A stretch of DNA of 64,000 nt from Rivularia sp034931125 (lineage in GTDB: Bacteria; Cyanobacteriota; Cyanobacteriia; Cyanobacteriales; Nostocaceae), in contig NZ_JAYGHM010000015.1 in assembly GCF_034931125.1 (NCBI RefSeq), forward strand, positions 1-64,000, read 5' to 3'. Position 1 is the stretch's first letter, and each line of letters begins with the position of its first letter. This document shows, piece after piece, positions 17,222 through 27,176 of the stretch. The notes beneath the pieces were generated by a model. It saw only the letters and a list, made by a program, of their open reading frames with translations. It did no database searches and had not been told where the DNA came from. The translations under genes and the position numbers were made by a program.

Positions 17222-17272
17222 TCTTATACAAATTAAATGCATAACAACTTATAAATCATAAATTAAATCAAG

Positions 17273-20200
17273 ATGTCATCTAAAGTTGCGGAAGAATTAG
17301 GACGTTTATTTGAAGTCGGTTTCAATATCGGAATTCTGGCTTATATCAAAGAGAAGCAGATAACGCATCGTTTTGATAATTTATATCTTGAGGAATTGCA
17401 GCAATTAAAGTTTCCTCAAATGCTTAAGCGTATCGTTAGTCAGGTTATTAGTACTCTTGAAAGAGAGATGGTACAAAAGTGGAGTACGTTTTATCTCCAA
17501 AAAGGTTTTTTCTGTGGATTAAATTTTTTTGCCGAATATTTACAGTCTATCGGTTGGAACGAACCACGTAGAATCGGAAAGGTAGAAATTTTATATTATC
17601 AATGTCAATTTTGTGGCGATAATAGTATTGGAACTTATGAAGGTAAAAATAACGTAGGGTGGTTTAAAGAACTTTTATCTCAGTTAAATATTACTTCCGA
17701 TGAAGTTGAACGTTATAGCGAAGAATATTTTAGGAAAGATTTAGATTTAGGTAAAAAAGGCGAGTTTGTCAATGCAGATACTTTAATGCTGTTACGGTGT
17801 CGCAAGGAAGTAAGAATTCTCTGTGTAGACTTATCCGTGTTTTCTATAAAATCCGATCAAGAAGTTAAAAATCTGGATTTTGTCGAAATTTTAAGAAATT
17901 TATTAATTAGAGATATCAGTTATTTACGCTCGAAAAGTGTTTTTTCACAGCTTCGTATCGATACTCAGTCTTTAGGTTTCGAGTTTAACGACGATTTGAA
18001 GAGTTATTTTACCGCATTTAAATATAAGGATAAGGAAAGCGCTAAGTTAATCCAAGCTGGTGGTTACGCTTATAGTTTTTATAATTTTCTCAAAGATAAC
18101 AATATTATTAATCATGAATCAATAACCTTTAATGCGGTGGGATATAGCGATCGCGGTGTAAGTGCTATGTCTGTAAAGCCGGAGAATTTAGCCGTGTTGA
18201 AAAATTGCTATGAAATCTATACTGATGATTCTAGCAGTAAGGATATAAATGAAGCTCGTAAAAAGGTTTTATATCGTGTTAGACGCAGTGCTTATAGTAG
18301 TTTTATCAAAGGAAAGAATTTTGTTGATGCTCTCTTAGATATTCCTTTTAACAATACGACTACTGTAACTCATCAAGAAAGAGTTGAAGGTTTTTTCAAT
18401 TCTGTAGGTCAAGTTCCACAATATTTAATGGATAAATTAGAATTAACTGGAACTTTAGATTTACGAAATGCTCATGCAGAACTAATTAAAAGAGAACTGA
18501 TTTCTGACTCTAATTATATCTTTTTAACTGGGAATCCTGGTATTGGGAAAACAACCGCGATCGCCAATTTTCTCAAAAGTCATGTTGATGAAGGTTTTCT
18601 ATTCTTTTATGTTAGCCCTCGCAAGCAAGTAAATTTAGATATTATCGAAAAATTTAAGGATAAAACTTCAAATAAATTATGCGATGACAGAATTTTAGCT
18701 ATTAATTCTTATAGTAATTTAATTAACGATAATCAAGGAGAATACACCGTTCAGTATTTATCCAATCAGCGTCAGGGAGATTTTAGATCGCAGTCAGTAC
18801 ACTTTTGTGACAGTCGCAATGTTGAATTGCGTTTACGACGTAGCGATAAACTTAATAGAAAAAATTATGATACCATTCAAGATGCCGAGAAGAGCAGTAA
18901 AGGTGTTTTAAATAGTATTTGTGAAGCAATTTCCACAGTTATAGAGCGTCAAACATCTCATAATATTATCGCTACAGCTTCAATTCAATCTCTTAAAAAA
19001 AGCTTTGATGGTACAGATACTTTAAAACACTTTGAGAAAATTTTTAGAAATGCTTACAACGATAGAGAAGGTATTGTTATACCCGAACGAATGCAAGCTA
19101 TATCTAACAAAATTAAGCATTTATTCATTATGATAGATGAAATAACTGGTGATGATAGCGGTGTAGAATTTTTGCACGGTATCCATCAGATTTTATCTAA
19201 ATATAAACTAACCGATTCTCAACATGGTTTTAATCTAAAGGTAATTATTGCTGATGCTTCGATAGTCGATAAAAACGTCATAAATCAACATCTTGCCGAT
19301 AAAACAGCGGAACCAGATAAAATCTACTTTCGTAGAACGGACGATACATCTGAACCTCTTTCCATCGAGCATTTTACGTTTAAAGACTTACCATCTACTG
19401 TCATCAACACTAATTCTTACCCAGCTAAAAGTTTAACTATTACATACAAAGCGATCGTTGAATCTCAACTATATATAGATCAGCTTAAAGATAAAAATAG
19501 TTTAACTAAAAGCTTACAAAAAGAGATTCTTCAAGATATACAAGCATTATTAAATCGTTCCGAAGTCGAACAAATTATAGTTTATATTCAAGATAAACAA
19601 AGATTAGGCGAATTAATTGAAAAAATTGAACGGCAAAGAGAATTTAAACCTTTTAAAGATTATATCGAAATTCACGCCAATATATCCGAATCAGAAAAAG
19701 AACAAATTAATCAATGTAAAAATGATGTCAAAATCGTTTTTATGACAGCTTCCGGAAGTAGAGGTTTATCTTTTCCTCAAGCAAAACATCTTTTAGTGGA
19801 AATTCCTGGATTTCAAATTGAGAAAAACCTCATGGAAGTGATTCAGGTAATATATAGAGGTCGCGGAGATGATAAAATTGATAATCAAGATAAAGAACTA
19901 ATATTTTACCTAGCTCAAAAGTCAGTTTACTATCAAGATGACCTTGAAAATCAACAATTAGCTATCCAAGAAAGCGTACTATCGTTATTAAATATACTAT
20001 TAATTTTAAAAGCTTCCATCAATACCAGAATATTTGGTCATGGAAATATAGGTAGAGAAAAATTTATTATCATTCCTATCGGTGGTAAATCTATTTTTAC
20101 CGCTGGTGGAACATTTTCGGCTCAGATAGCAAACCTGATCAAACAGTTAAAACAAGAACATCGTCGAAATAAAAGCGATATTTTAGTAGAACAAGTTTAT

Positions 20201-20908
20201 ACAAATTTAGAAAAACTATTAGGTACGGCAGATTTTACCGTCAGAGATAGCACAGATTTTAATTATCTCGATTTATTCAAAACTTTTAACAACAGCTTTG
20301 CCAAAATTTGTAGTAGTTTAGATAAATTATTAGATTTCGGCAATCTTGAACTAGCTTATATCAGCGGAAGTTTATTAATAGTACCAATTCCAAATAATGC
20401 TTTAGAAGAAAATTACCAAATGCGAGTACTAGATATAGCTACTTACGCAAACGAACAATTATGGCAAAATATGCAAATAATTAGTCGTCGTAAAACCTAT
20501 CCCGAAAATTTACGTTTTGCTATTAAAGATGGCATAGAATTAATTAATAAACTCCAAGAAGAAGTTAATAAAACCCAAAATCTCGAACAATTGAGCCAAA
20601 ATTCCGACCAATATTATGCCTTACCATTGTTTACATTTATCAGTGGTGAAGTGCTAAAAGAATATTTTACCAACGAACCAGAAGAACCTGAAGATGGGCG
20701 TTTCCGCGATATTCTCGCCACTTATATCCGCTCGCTGTATCCCGTTAATAATATTTTACCGATTGGTGATGGGTACAGAGAATTCCCATTTGTGCTTTTT
20801 AGAAGTTACAGTTTAGCAGAAATTAGAAAAAAGAGTTTTACAGACAAGTATTTGTTAACTTCTAATGAATTAAACGTATTAAATTTGATTTTGTCTAAAC
20901 AACCTTAG
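17273..20908 (+). CDS. SF2-type helicase/ATPase (1211 aa), partner of the upstream large protein
   Basis: A 1211-residue protein with an ATP-dependent helicase core. Walker A is GNPGIGKT (420-427), Walker B is FIMIDEITGDD (Asp622-Glu623), and the second RecA half ends with MTASGSRGLSFPQAKH and IQVIYRGRGDD (arginine-finger motif VI, about 857-867). The N-terminal 400 residues are unusual: a CxxC pair near 110, then a segment GEFVNADTLMLL...RILCVDLS (Asp169, Asp186) that could be a PD-(D/E)XK-like core, though the E-x-K element is not clear. The C-terminal about 300 residues are unrecognised. It starts at ATG. The pairing with the 1014-residue gene suggests one system; nucleic-acid remodelling in defence is inference. 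Confidence 0.85.
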   Translation: MSSKVAEELGRLFEVGFNIGILAYIKEKQITHRFDNLYLEELQQLKFPQMLKRIVSQVISTLEREMVQKWSTFYLQKGFFCGLNFFAEYLQSIGWNEPRRIGKVEILYYQCQFCGDNSIGTYEGKNNVGWFKELLSQLNITSDEVERYSEEYFRKDLDLGKKGEFVNADTLMLLRCRKEVRILCVDLSVFSIKSDQEVKNLDFVEILRNLLIRDISYLRSKSVFSQLRIDTQSLGFEFNDDLKSYFTAFKYKDKESAKLIQAGGYAYSFYNFLKDNNIINHESITFNAVGYSDRGVSAMSVKPENLAVLKNCYEIYTDDSSSKDINEARKKVLYRVRRSAYSSFIKGKNFVDALLDIPFNNTTTVTHQERVEGFFNSVGQVPQYLMDKLELTGTLDLRNAHAELIKRELISDSNYIFLTGNPGIGKTTAIANFLKSHVDEGFLFFYVSPRKQVNLDIIEKFKDKTSNKLCDDRILAINSYSNLINDNQGEYTVQYLSNQRQGDFRSQSVHFCDSRNVELRLRRSDKLNRKNYDTIQDAEKSSKGVLNSICEAISTVIERQTSHNIIATASIQSLKKSFDGTDTLKHFEKIFRNAYNDREGIVIPERMQAISNKIKHLFIMIDEITGDDSGVEFLHGIHQILSKYKLTDSQHGFNLKVIIADASIVDKNVINQHLADKTAEPDKIYFRRTDDTSEPLSIEHFTFKDLPSTVINTNSYPAKSLTITYKAIVESQLYIDQLKDKNSLTKSLQKEILQDIQALLNRSEVEQIIVYIQDKQRLGELIEKIERQREFKPFKDYIEIHANISESEKEQINQCKNDVKIVFMTASGSRGLSFPQAKHLLVEIPGFQIEKNLMEVIQVIYRGRGDDKIDNQDKELIFYLAQKSVYYQDDLENQQLAIQESVLSLLNILLILKASINTRIFGHGNIGREKFIIIPIGGKSIFTAGGTFSAQIANLIKQLKQEHRRNKSDILVEQVYTNLEKLLGTADFTVRDSTDFNYLDLFKTFNNSFAKICSSLDKLLDFGNLELAYISGSLLIVPIPNNALEENYQMRVLDIATYANEQLWQNMQIISRRKTYPENLRFAIKDGIELINKLQEEVNKTQNLEQLSQNSDQYYALPLFTFISGEVLKEYFTNEPEEPEDGRFRDILATYIRSLYPVNNILPIGDGYREFPFVLFRSYSLAEIRKKSFTDKYLLTSNELNVLNLILSKQP

Positions 20909-21229
20909 TTTACACCTGCGATTACTCCAGTAATTACCAATATTCTTCACTGTTTGAAACACGGAGCTAAAATAGGTTGGTTAATTGACCCAACCGAGCG
21001 TTTAATATTAGTATTTCTACCAGGTCATTAGTTAATTTAACTTTTGTATAAACTGCTCCCATATCGGTTTTTTTCATGCCTAATTTTTATGAAAGTATAA
21101 ATTTTTAATATTCTATGAATTCAAATAATTACCAGAAAAAATGGTGCGTGACGGCATCCGTCTTCTTATTTCGTTATGCTCGATAAATTATTTGAGCCGT
21201 CACAGCACCCTACAAGATAAAAGTCATTA
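20909..21229. repeat. Intergenic region with imperfect inverted repeat (21143-21155 / 21196-21209)
   Basis: Between the helicase and the convergent trpE gene, GGTGCGTGACGGC pairs with GCCGTCACAGCACC with one bulge around a 40-base AT-rich loop. It resembles the ends of small non-autonomous elements in cyanobacteria. The rest of the interval has no ORF I can support. Confidence 0.6.
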
Positions 21230-22774
21230 TTAATAATTCTTTAAACAACGTATCGCTTCTAACAAACCCCGCGCTTTATTCAAAGTCTCCTCATATTCTT
21301 TCTCCGGCTCCGAATCGGCAACCAATCCCGCACCTGCTTGCACCATCACCGTATTATCGCGGACTACCATCGTGCGAATTGCGATCGCGCTATTCAATTG
21401 TCCTTCAAAGTCATAATATCCATAAACCCCCGAATATACCCCGCGCCGACTCGGTTCTAATTCGTGGATAATTTCCATAGCTCGTATTTTCGGCGCTCCG
21501 CTAACGGTACCCGCAGGAAAGCAAGCTTTGAGTAAATCCCAAGCGTTCTTACCTGGTGCTAATTTACCCACCACATTACTAACAATATGCATAACGTGAG
21601 AGTAACGCTCAATTTTCATTAAATCATCAACTGTAACGCTACCATTTATGCAAACACGTCCTAAATCGTTACGTCCCAAATCTACTAACATGACGTGTTC
21701 GGCGATTTCTTTGGGATCTTTGAGCAAATCTTCCGCAAATTCTGCATCTTCCCGCACAGTTTTACCACGCGGACGAGTTCCGGCGATCGGACGTACCGTT
21801 GCAACAATTCCATCCCCATCGCTTTGGGCTTTCACCATCACTTCTGGACTCGAACCAATAATTTGCCAATCCTTAAAGTGGAAGTAACACATATAAGGTG
21901 AAGGATTTATCTGACGCAGGGAACGGTAAAGCGCAAAAGGTTCCCCATTATATGCAGTTGATAATCGCTGGGAAACAACAACTTGAAAAATATCTCCCGC
22001 TTTAATATATTCCTTTGCTTTGACAACGCTGGCACAAAATTCTGCTTTCGTAAAATTACTTTTATATTCTTCTGCAACATTTACATTTCTGATTCCCGGT
22101 GGAGTCCATTCCATGATGGTTTTTTCTGGTGGTAAAGGTTCGGAGAGCTTGTTCACCATCCCAGATACCATACCGCTTGCAAGCGAATAAGCCGCTTTTA
22201 AATCCACATTGGGACTGCGTAAATCCGCATAAGCAACCGCCCAAATTTTCCGCTTCATCTGGTCAAAAATCAACAGGTGATCCACCTGCATCCACAATCC
22301 ATCGGGAATATTTCGCTCATCTTGCGGATGCACCTTTACCCGTGGTTCAATCCAGCGAATTAATTCATAACCCCAAAAACCAAACAAACCATTAATTCCC
22401 GGCGGTAATTGAGGTAAATTAACTGGTTGCAAAGCCGTCAAACATTCAGTTAAAGCGTTAAAAGGGTCGCCTTCAAAAATGATTCGCTTTCCATCGCGGA
22501 AAGTTTGAATCGTTTGATATCCATCAGTTTTATTTTCTTGATTTTCACCCGTAGCTTCTAAAATCCATAAAGGGTCGCAACCCACCCAACTATAACGTCC
22601 TAATTTCTCCCCACCTTCCACCGACTCCAGCAAAAAACTATAAGTTTGACCCGCACATACCTTATACCAAGCCGAAACAGGAGTATCTAAATCCGCCACC
22701 CACTCTTGATACACCGGGACAAAATTACCTTGTTTTGCTAACTCGCAGAATTCAGAAAAATCAGGAAAAATCAC
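21230..22774 (-). CDS. trpE: Anthranilate synthase component I
   Basis: A 514-residue chorismate-utilising enzyme that makes anthranilate from chorismate and ammonia, the first step of tryptophan synthesis. The N-terminal regulatory domain has the LLES element of the tryptophan feedback site (FLLESVEGGEKLGRYSWVG). The catalytic domain has IAGTRPRGKT, AEHVMLVDLGRNDLGR and FPAGTVSGAPK. The start is GTG, as no in-frame ATG lies nearby. It lies downstream of psaD on the same strand, an order known from other cyanobacteria such as Synechocystis. The partner trpG is not in the window. Confidence 0.97.
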   Translation of the reverse strand: MIFPDFSEFCELAKQGNFVPVYQEWVADLDTPVSAWYKVCAGQTYSFLLESVEGGEKLGRYSWVGCDPLWILEATGENQENKTDGYQTIQTFRDGKRIIFEGDPFNALTECLTALQPVNLPQLPPGINGLFGFWGYELIRWIEPRVKVHPQDERNIPDGLWMQVDHLLIFDQMKRKIWAVAYADLRSPNVDLKAAYSLASGMVSGMVNKLSEPLPPEKTIMEWTPPGIRNVNVAEEYKSNFTKAEFCASVVKAKEYIKAGDIFQVVVSQRLSTAYNGEPFALYRSLRQINPSPYMCYFHFKDWQIIGSSPEVMVKAQSDGDGIVATVRPIAGTRPRGKTVREDAEFAEDLLKDPKEIAEHVMLVDLGRNDLGRVCINGSVTVDDLMKIERYSHVMHIVSNVVGKLAPGKNAWDLLKACFPAGTVSGAPKIRAMEIIHELEPSRRGVYSGVYGYYDFEGQLNSAIAIRTMVVRDNTVMVQAGAGLVADSEPEKEYEETLNKARGLLEAIRCLKNY

Positions 22775-22889
22775 AGCATTACATATTAATTAAGAAATAA
22801 ATAGTCGGGTTGGGGTATAGGTCAAAGGTTAAAGGTCAAAGTTAATATTCCTATGCCCGATGCCCAATGCCCCATGCCCCATGCTCTAA
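22775..22889. repeat. Short repeats between psaD and trpE
   Basis: This spacer holds an AGGTCAAAGGTTAAAGGTCAAAG tract (split here as AGGTTAAAGGTCAAAG) and ATGCCCCATGCCCC iterations. They are intergenic short repeats with no coding content. Confidence 0.6.
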
Positions 22890-23318
22890 TTAAGGATTAG
22901 GAGCGTCATAAGGTGTTACGCCACTAAACTTGAGTTTTGCAGCACTAGGATTTTCGCCTATTCTACGGTTAACCAAACGTATTTTTTCGCGACCTTCGTT
23001 GACCTTCTCAGGGAAGACACCATCAGCCGGATGTAAATACTGAGTTTCACCGCTGGGATAAATCCGGTAAATTTTGTAATCAGTAATTTTCATTTTCCGG
23101 AATTGAGCGCCCAAAGCAATGCCGTACTCTTTACGAGCAATTTCCAGCTTATTTTCGCCTTGATGCATCACCGCAGCGCCGCCAGTAGGCATTTCAAATA
23201 CCTGTTCCTTGGGACTAGTCCAAGTAATCGCGTACTTTTCCTCTTCTTCCGCCTTTTTGAGCAAGCCGCCAGTGCTGCCACCAAACTTCGGAATCTGTCC
23301 GCTTAGTGTTTCTGCCAT
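22890..23318 (-). CDS. psaD: Photosystem I reaction centre subunit II (PsaD)
   Basis: The 142-residue stromal-side subunit of photosystem I that docks ferredoxin and stabilises PsaC. The sequence is the complete cyanobacterial PsaD (MAETLSGQIPKFGGSTGG at the start, then the conserved basic region RKMKITDYKIYRIYPSGE and IGENPSAAKLKFSG near the end). An in-frame ATG 45 bases upstream would add 15 residues, but the MAETL start matches the family exactly. It lies upstream of trpE on the same strand. Confidence 0.98.
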   Translation of the reverse strand: MAETLSGQIPKFGGSTGGLLKKAEEEEKYAITWTSPKEQVFEMPTGGAAVMHQGENKLEIARKEYGIALGAQFRKMKITDYKIYRIYPSGETQYLHPADGVFPEKVNEGREKIRLVNRRIGENPSAAKLKFSGVTPYDAPNP

Positions 23319-23399
23319 AAAAAAATGTTCTCTCAACGTTTTTACGGCATCGTAACATTGCAACCGGGGTCATATTGCGATCGCGTTAGGAAGTTTAAC

Positions 23400-23567
23400 A
23401 GTTCTTATGAAAAATGGTCATTGGTCATTGGGCATTGGGCATTGGGAATTGGGAATTGGGAATTGGGAATTGGTCATTGGGCATAGCTCACGGAGTTAGG
23501 AGTAGTGCGAGCGTCTCGCTCGCTATCAGTCCCCCCATCTCCCCATCTCCCCATCCCCCCATCCCCC
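23400..23567. repeat. ATTGGG(A/C)-type and CCCCATC-type short tandem repeats
   Basis: Iterations of GGGAATT/GGGCATT (23414-23485), then AGTGCGAGCGTCTCGCTCGCT (begins near 23503) and CCCCATCTCCCC iterations (23530-23572). They lie between psaD and the end of the histidine kinase gene. The GCGAG..CTCGC piece relates to the unit arrayed at 17.0 kb. Confidence 0.8.
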
Positions 23568-25574
23568 TTACTTCTTCCCAACCACCGACAATCTCTCCTC
23601 CTGGCTTCCTTCAATGCTGGGTAAGGTGAAATGAAATTTGGAACCTTTATCTTTACCTGATGATTCTGCCCAAATTTCTCCTCCCCAACCAATGACTATT
23701 TGACGACAAATTGCTAATCCTAAACCCGTTCCCCCAGTGCTGCGTCTTAAAGCTCCTTCTTCTTGATAAAAGCGGTCAAAAACTATTTCTAAACGATTGG
23801 GTTCTATTCCTCGTCCCGTGTCGGAAACGGTAACTTCAACCATTTTATTGCCGCGACGAGTCGCTTTGATGGTAATTTTTCCTTCGGGGGGTGTGAATTT
23901 ACAAGCGTTATCAAGAAGTTTTGCTAGCACTTCGACTAACCAATCCCCATCTGCTCTGACTAAAGGCAAATTTTCTGATATTTTGACGGAAACTTTGGGC
24001 AAGTTTTCGGTTTTGCTGCGAGTGTTAATTCTGCTAATTGATAAATCTACACATTCTTGTAAAGTCAAAGTTTCTGGATGCCATTCGATTCGACCGCTTT
24101 CTAAATTGGAAAGGGTTAAGAAATCTTGAATCAGTTTCCGCATTCTTTCTGAGTCGGAAAGTGCCGTACTCAGCATTACTTCGCGCAATTCTAAAGGCAT
24201 ATCCGGTTCGGTAGCAAGGCTTTCTAAACACACCTGAATGGTGGAAAGTGGAGTCCGCAGTTCGTGTCCGGTAATGGCTATTAGGTTGCTGCGGGTACGG
24301 TCTAGTGCTTCTAATTGTTGGTTAAAATCTTCTAGGTTCGCGTAGGCTTCGGCTTGAATTAAAGCGGCTCCGATGGAAATGGCTATGGCTTTGACTAAAT
24401 CTAGTTCGCCAGCTTCCCATTCATGGGGTTCATCGTCACAATATTGCAACTCTACCATGCCCAACATTCGCCCCTGAAACCACACGGGTTCCATTAACCA
24501 AGACCGAATCGCAAACTTTTTCACAAATTTTGCGACTGCGATCGCGTTTTGAATGCGAAAGTCATTAAGAGTGTCGGAAATACAAACACCGTCGCCTTTT
24601 TGGACTATTTCTTGAAATAATGGATTATTTTGTAAATCTCTGGTTTGTCCTAAAAGCGAAGAAATACCGGGACTCAAAAATTCGTGTTCGATCGTCGCAC
24701 TCTTATCAGCCGCTTGAGTGCGGTAAATTAAACAGCGACTAGCCCCTAAGTTTTGTCCTAGTTCCTGTACGGCAACTTCTAATACTGATTGCGGATTTAG
24801 CGATCGCCGAATTGCTGTACTAATTGAGTTGACTAAACGTTCTTTACGTGCTTGAGCGGCAATTGACCGATAAGCTTTGTGGAGTTTATATTGACTAGCT
24901 TGTAAATAGGTAACTAAACGCTGCACAAAAGGGTTAGTATCTATGTCGCAAGCATATTCGTTGGCTTCGTCTATAATCTTCTGAGTGTGATCGTCCCCAA
25001 TACGAAAGCGTTGACGCGCTTGCTCAATTTTTGAGGCTAGTTCTGGACGATAAATAAGTATTTTATCTAATAACAAATCGGCAGCTTTTAAGCTAACTCC
25101 TCTTTCTGCCGTCCAGATTCCCTCAAATCTCCGCGCAGTGTCCATATCAATACTGGGAATCAATTCCGGAAAGTCTTTTTTTACTACGGAAGTACGATAT
25201 TCCCGGCAAACTAAGCAAGTAGCATAATTATAAGCAATCACCACCAAATGCCATTCTTGAGCAAGAGCATCTTTTGACCCAAAAGCGATCTTTTCGTAAT
25301 GTTCCGAACTGTTGCTAAAATCTGTTTCTGGTGCAGATAAAACATACACTTGATTACTTATTTGCGCCAACCGCTGATAGCGATGAGCTTCTTGACGGTA
25401 AAATCTTTCCCTTTGAAAGCTCGCAATCACCAAAGGCTGCTCCATTGTCGCAGCCAAAACTTGATCTTCCATTGCGTGGGAGAGCGCTGTCAATGAAGCT
25501 TTAAAGTATATTTGGGGTCGCAGGTAAGGTAGTACCTGTATCAAATCACTCAGCACGGAAGTCGAAATGCTCAT
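23568..25574 (-). CDS. DICT-GAF sensor histidine kinase
   Basis: A histidine kinase of about 668 residues. The N-terminal about 150 residues form a DICT sensory domain, found in cyanobacterial diguanylate cyclases and two-component proteins. A GAF domain follows at about 265-425, then HisKA (ITGHELRTPLSTIQ, phospho-acceptor His) and HATPase_c (DNACKFTPPEG, VSDTGRGIEPN, GGTGLGLAICRQIV). No transmembrane segment is evident, so it is likely cytoplasmic. I chose the ATG at 25574; an upstream GTG at 25613 would add 13 residues. No response regulator gene is adjacent, so it is an orphan kinase. The ligand is unknown. Confidence 0.92.
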   Translation of the reverse strand: MSISTSVLSDLIQVLPYLRPQIYFKASLTALSHAMEDQVLAATMEQPLVIASFQRERFYRQEAHRYQRLAQISNQVYVLSAPETDFSNSSEHYEKIAFGSKDALAQEWHLVVIAYNYATCLVCREYRTSVVKKDFPELIPSIDMDTARRFEGIWTAERGVSLKAADLLLDKILIYRPELASKIEQARQRFRIGDDHTQKIIDEANEYACDIDTNPFVQRLVTYLQASQYKLHKAYRSIAAQARKERLVNSISTAIRRSLNPQSVLEVAVQELGQNLGASRCLIYRTQAADKSATIEHEFLSPGISSLLGQTRDLQNNPLFQEIVQKGDGVCISDTLNDFRIQNAIAVAKFVKKFAIRSWLMEPVWFQGRMLGMVELQYCDDEPHEWEAGELDLVKAIAISIGAALIQAEAYANLEDFNQQLEALDRTRSNLIAITGHELRTPLSTIQVCLESLATEPDMPLELREVMLSTALSDSERMRKLIQDFLTLSNLESGRIEWHPETLTLQECVDLSISRINTRSKTENLPKVSVKISENLPLVRADGDWLVEVLAKLLDNACKFTPPEGKITIKATRRGNKMVEVTVSDTGRGIEPNRLEIVFDRFYQEEGALRRSTGGTGLGLAICRQIVIGWGGEIWAESSGKDKGSKFHFTLPSIEGSQEERLSVVGKK

Positions 25575-25613
25575 GAATGTCGTTAAGAAGCCACAATCTG
25601 GATTGAAATCCAC

Positions 25614-27176
25614 GTCACAGCTGCATTGTACAAACTACAACGGAGTCTCAGGTCAAACAAACAGTTGCAATTTGTAAAGAATATTTTCATGGCTTTAAAG
25701 AGCCATATTATGTATATCTCTTTAATCGCAGCTAAAAATCTTATTTACTTGTCGCACTCTTGTCTGCAAACACGCTTATTCAGATAATAAAGCTTATTTG
25801 TCTGTCCTGACTAACCATATCGCAACATCAAACAAGCAGGTCGATGAAAGCCTATTTACATTCTGTAACATAGTAAGATTTATTTCTGCCGACTTACTTA
25901 ACAAATCTATACTGTCTATGGGGCTTCGTGTCAGATCGAATGCTGTTTCCCGCGATTATCACTTATCTAAAAACCTATTTATAACTATTTTTTAGGCGTT
26001 GAACAATGCTATCATCGCTACCGTTTTACATTTAATTCAATCGCATTTGACAATAATGTAATTGTTTTTAATTTTAATAATTATTGTTTGCTTAGATTTC
26101 CAATTAATCAGCCGCTCGTTTTGTTTGTTATACCAATAACAAGATAAAATATTTGTTTTTTTATTACATAATGGCTGTACAATAATATACACACCTAATC
26201 TTTTTTCTATATATTATGGTATTTAAATAATTAGTTTTAGATAAAATTAACTATGTATTGAATAAACAACAAAATACTCGCACGATCGCGCTTTCAATAA
26301 ATAAATATATACATCATTTCTGTTTGATTGCTTATAAGATATTTGCGATCAAACAGCATCTTTTGATTTATGAGCTAAAAACTGGTTAAATACGCAAATT
26401 CACAGTTTTTCTCTAGTTGATATCCATTTATCCCTGCTTTACTTCTCTATAACACATGGCGATCGCCATCAACAAAAGCAGCTTTATTACTTGATAAATA
26501 TATTTTTCGCTCAACTATTAAGTCTTGAATATTCAATTTTACTATTTTTTTATACCAATTCTATAGCTATCCGGTCAAAGTTAATACTACTATTTTTTGG
26601 CAATTTTCTCTTTAAACTAAGCTATTTATACGTATAAGGTCTAAATTTATCGTACCTACTATTATTAAGTATATTGCGAAAAAATCATATTTACTGTAAT
26701 ATTGCTTTGTCTATGTTGAAAGATTCTCAAACTAATGTTTTGAATCTAGAATTAATGCCTAAAAAATCTACTTATTAAATCATAATTAAGTTAATAGTAA
26801 ATACTTACTTAATGGCTTAATTAATATGAAGTAATAAGCGATGGTAGCAACCAACAATTACATACCAGTTGAATCAAACTGCGGTTCAATTATTCCCTTG
26901 CGGTCTTGCTATCGACATAAGCAAAGCAGCTGGTGAAGCTACCCCAAAAGGCTATTAAAGCAAGGCATAGATACTCACCGAGTAAAATTTTAAGGTCTGA
27001 GCAAGACGGATTTATCCGTGGTAATGACTCTACCGAAGCCCCTAAATTTAATTTATGGGGCATTAATTACGAATTACGAATTATACTCACCCCATCAAAA
27101 TCATTGTTTTCTATCGTTTTAGAAAAAATAATGGATGCGGGCAAATATGCTTTATTTCTTACAAAATTGGTGAAAC
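25614..27176. other. Long AT-rich intergenic region without a supported gene
   Basis: About 1.56 kb of AT-rich DNA. Reading frames here (for example 25798-25995 and 26933-27268) lack family resemblance, ribosome sites or coding-like composition. One AATTACGAATTACGAATT tract (27065-27085) is the complement of tracts at 61.46 and 61.69 kb. The stretch may hold an untranslated leader or small RNA, but I see no specific evidence. Confidence 0.5.

Larger units (their letters stand above)
16661..17272. other. Intergenic region with tandem repeats and gap
   Basis: This 612-base interval between the two large genes has no supported ORF. It includes a CGCAGAGAACACGGAGGAAAG sequence (begins near 16726, a short repeat also seen in variant form near 43128), the 240-base gap and the TTGCTCGCTCGAT repeat array. 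The real length is unknown because of the gap. Confidence 0.8.

Noticed and set aside
16701..17242. Minus-strand ORFs of 103-176 codons through the gap
   Set aside because: They are made of repeat translations and runs of X from the N gap.
25798..25995. 65-codon ORF in the long intergenic stretch
   Set aside because: AT-rich random-looking composition and no features; not supported.
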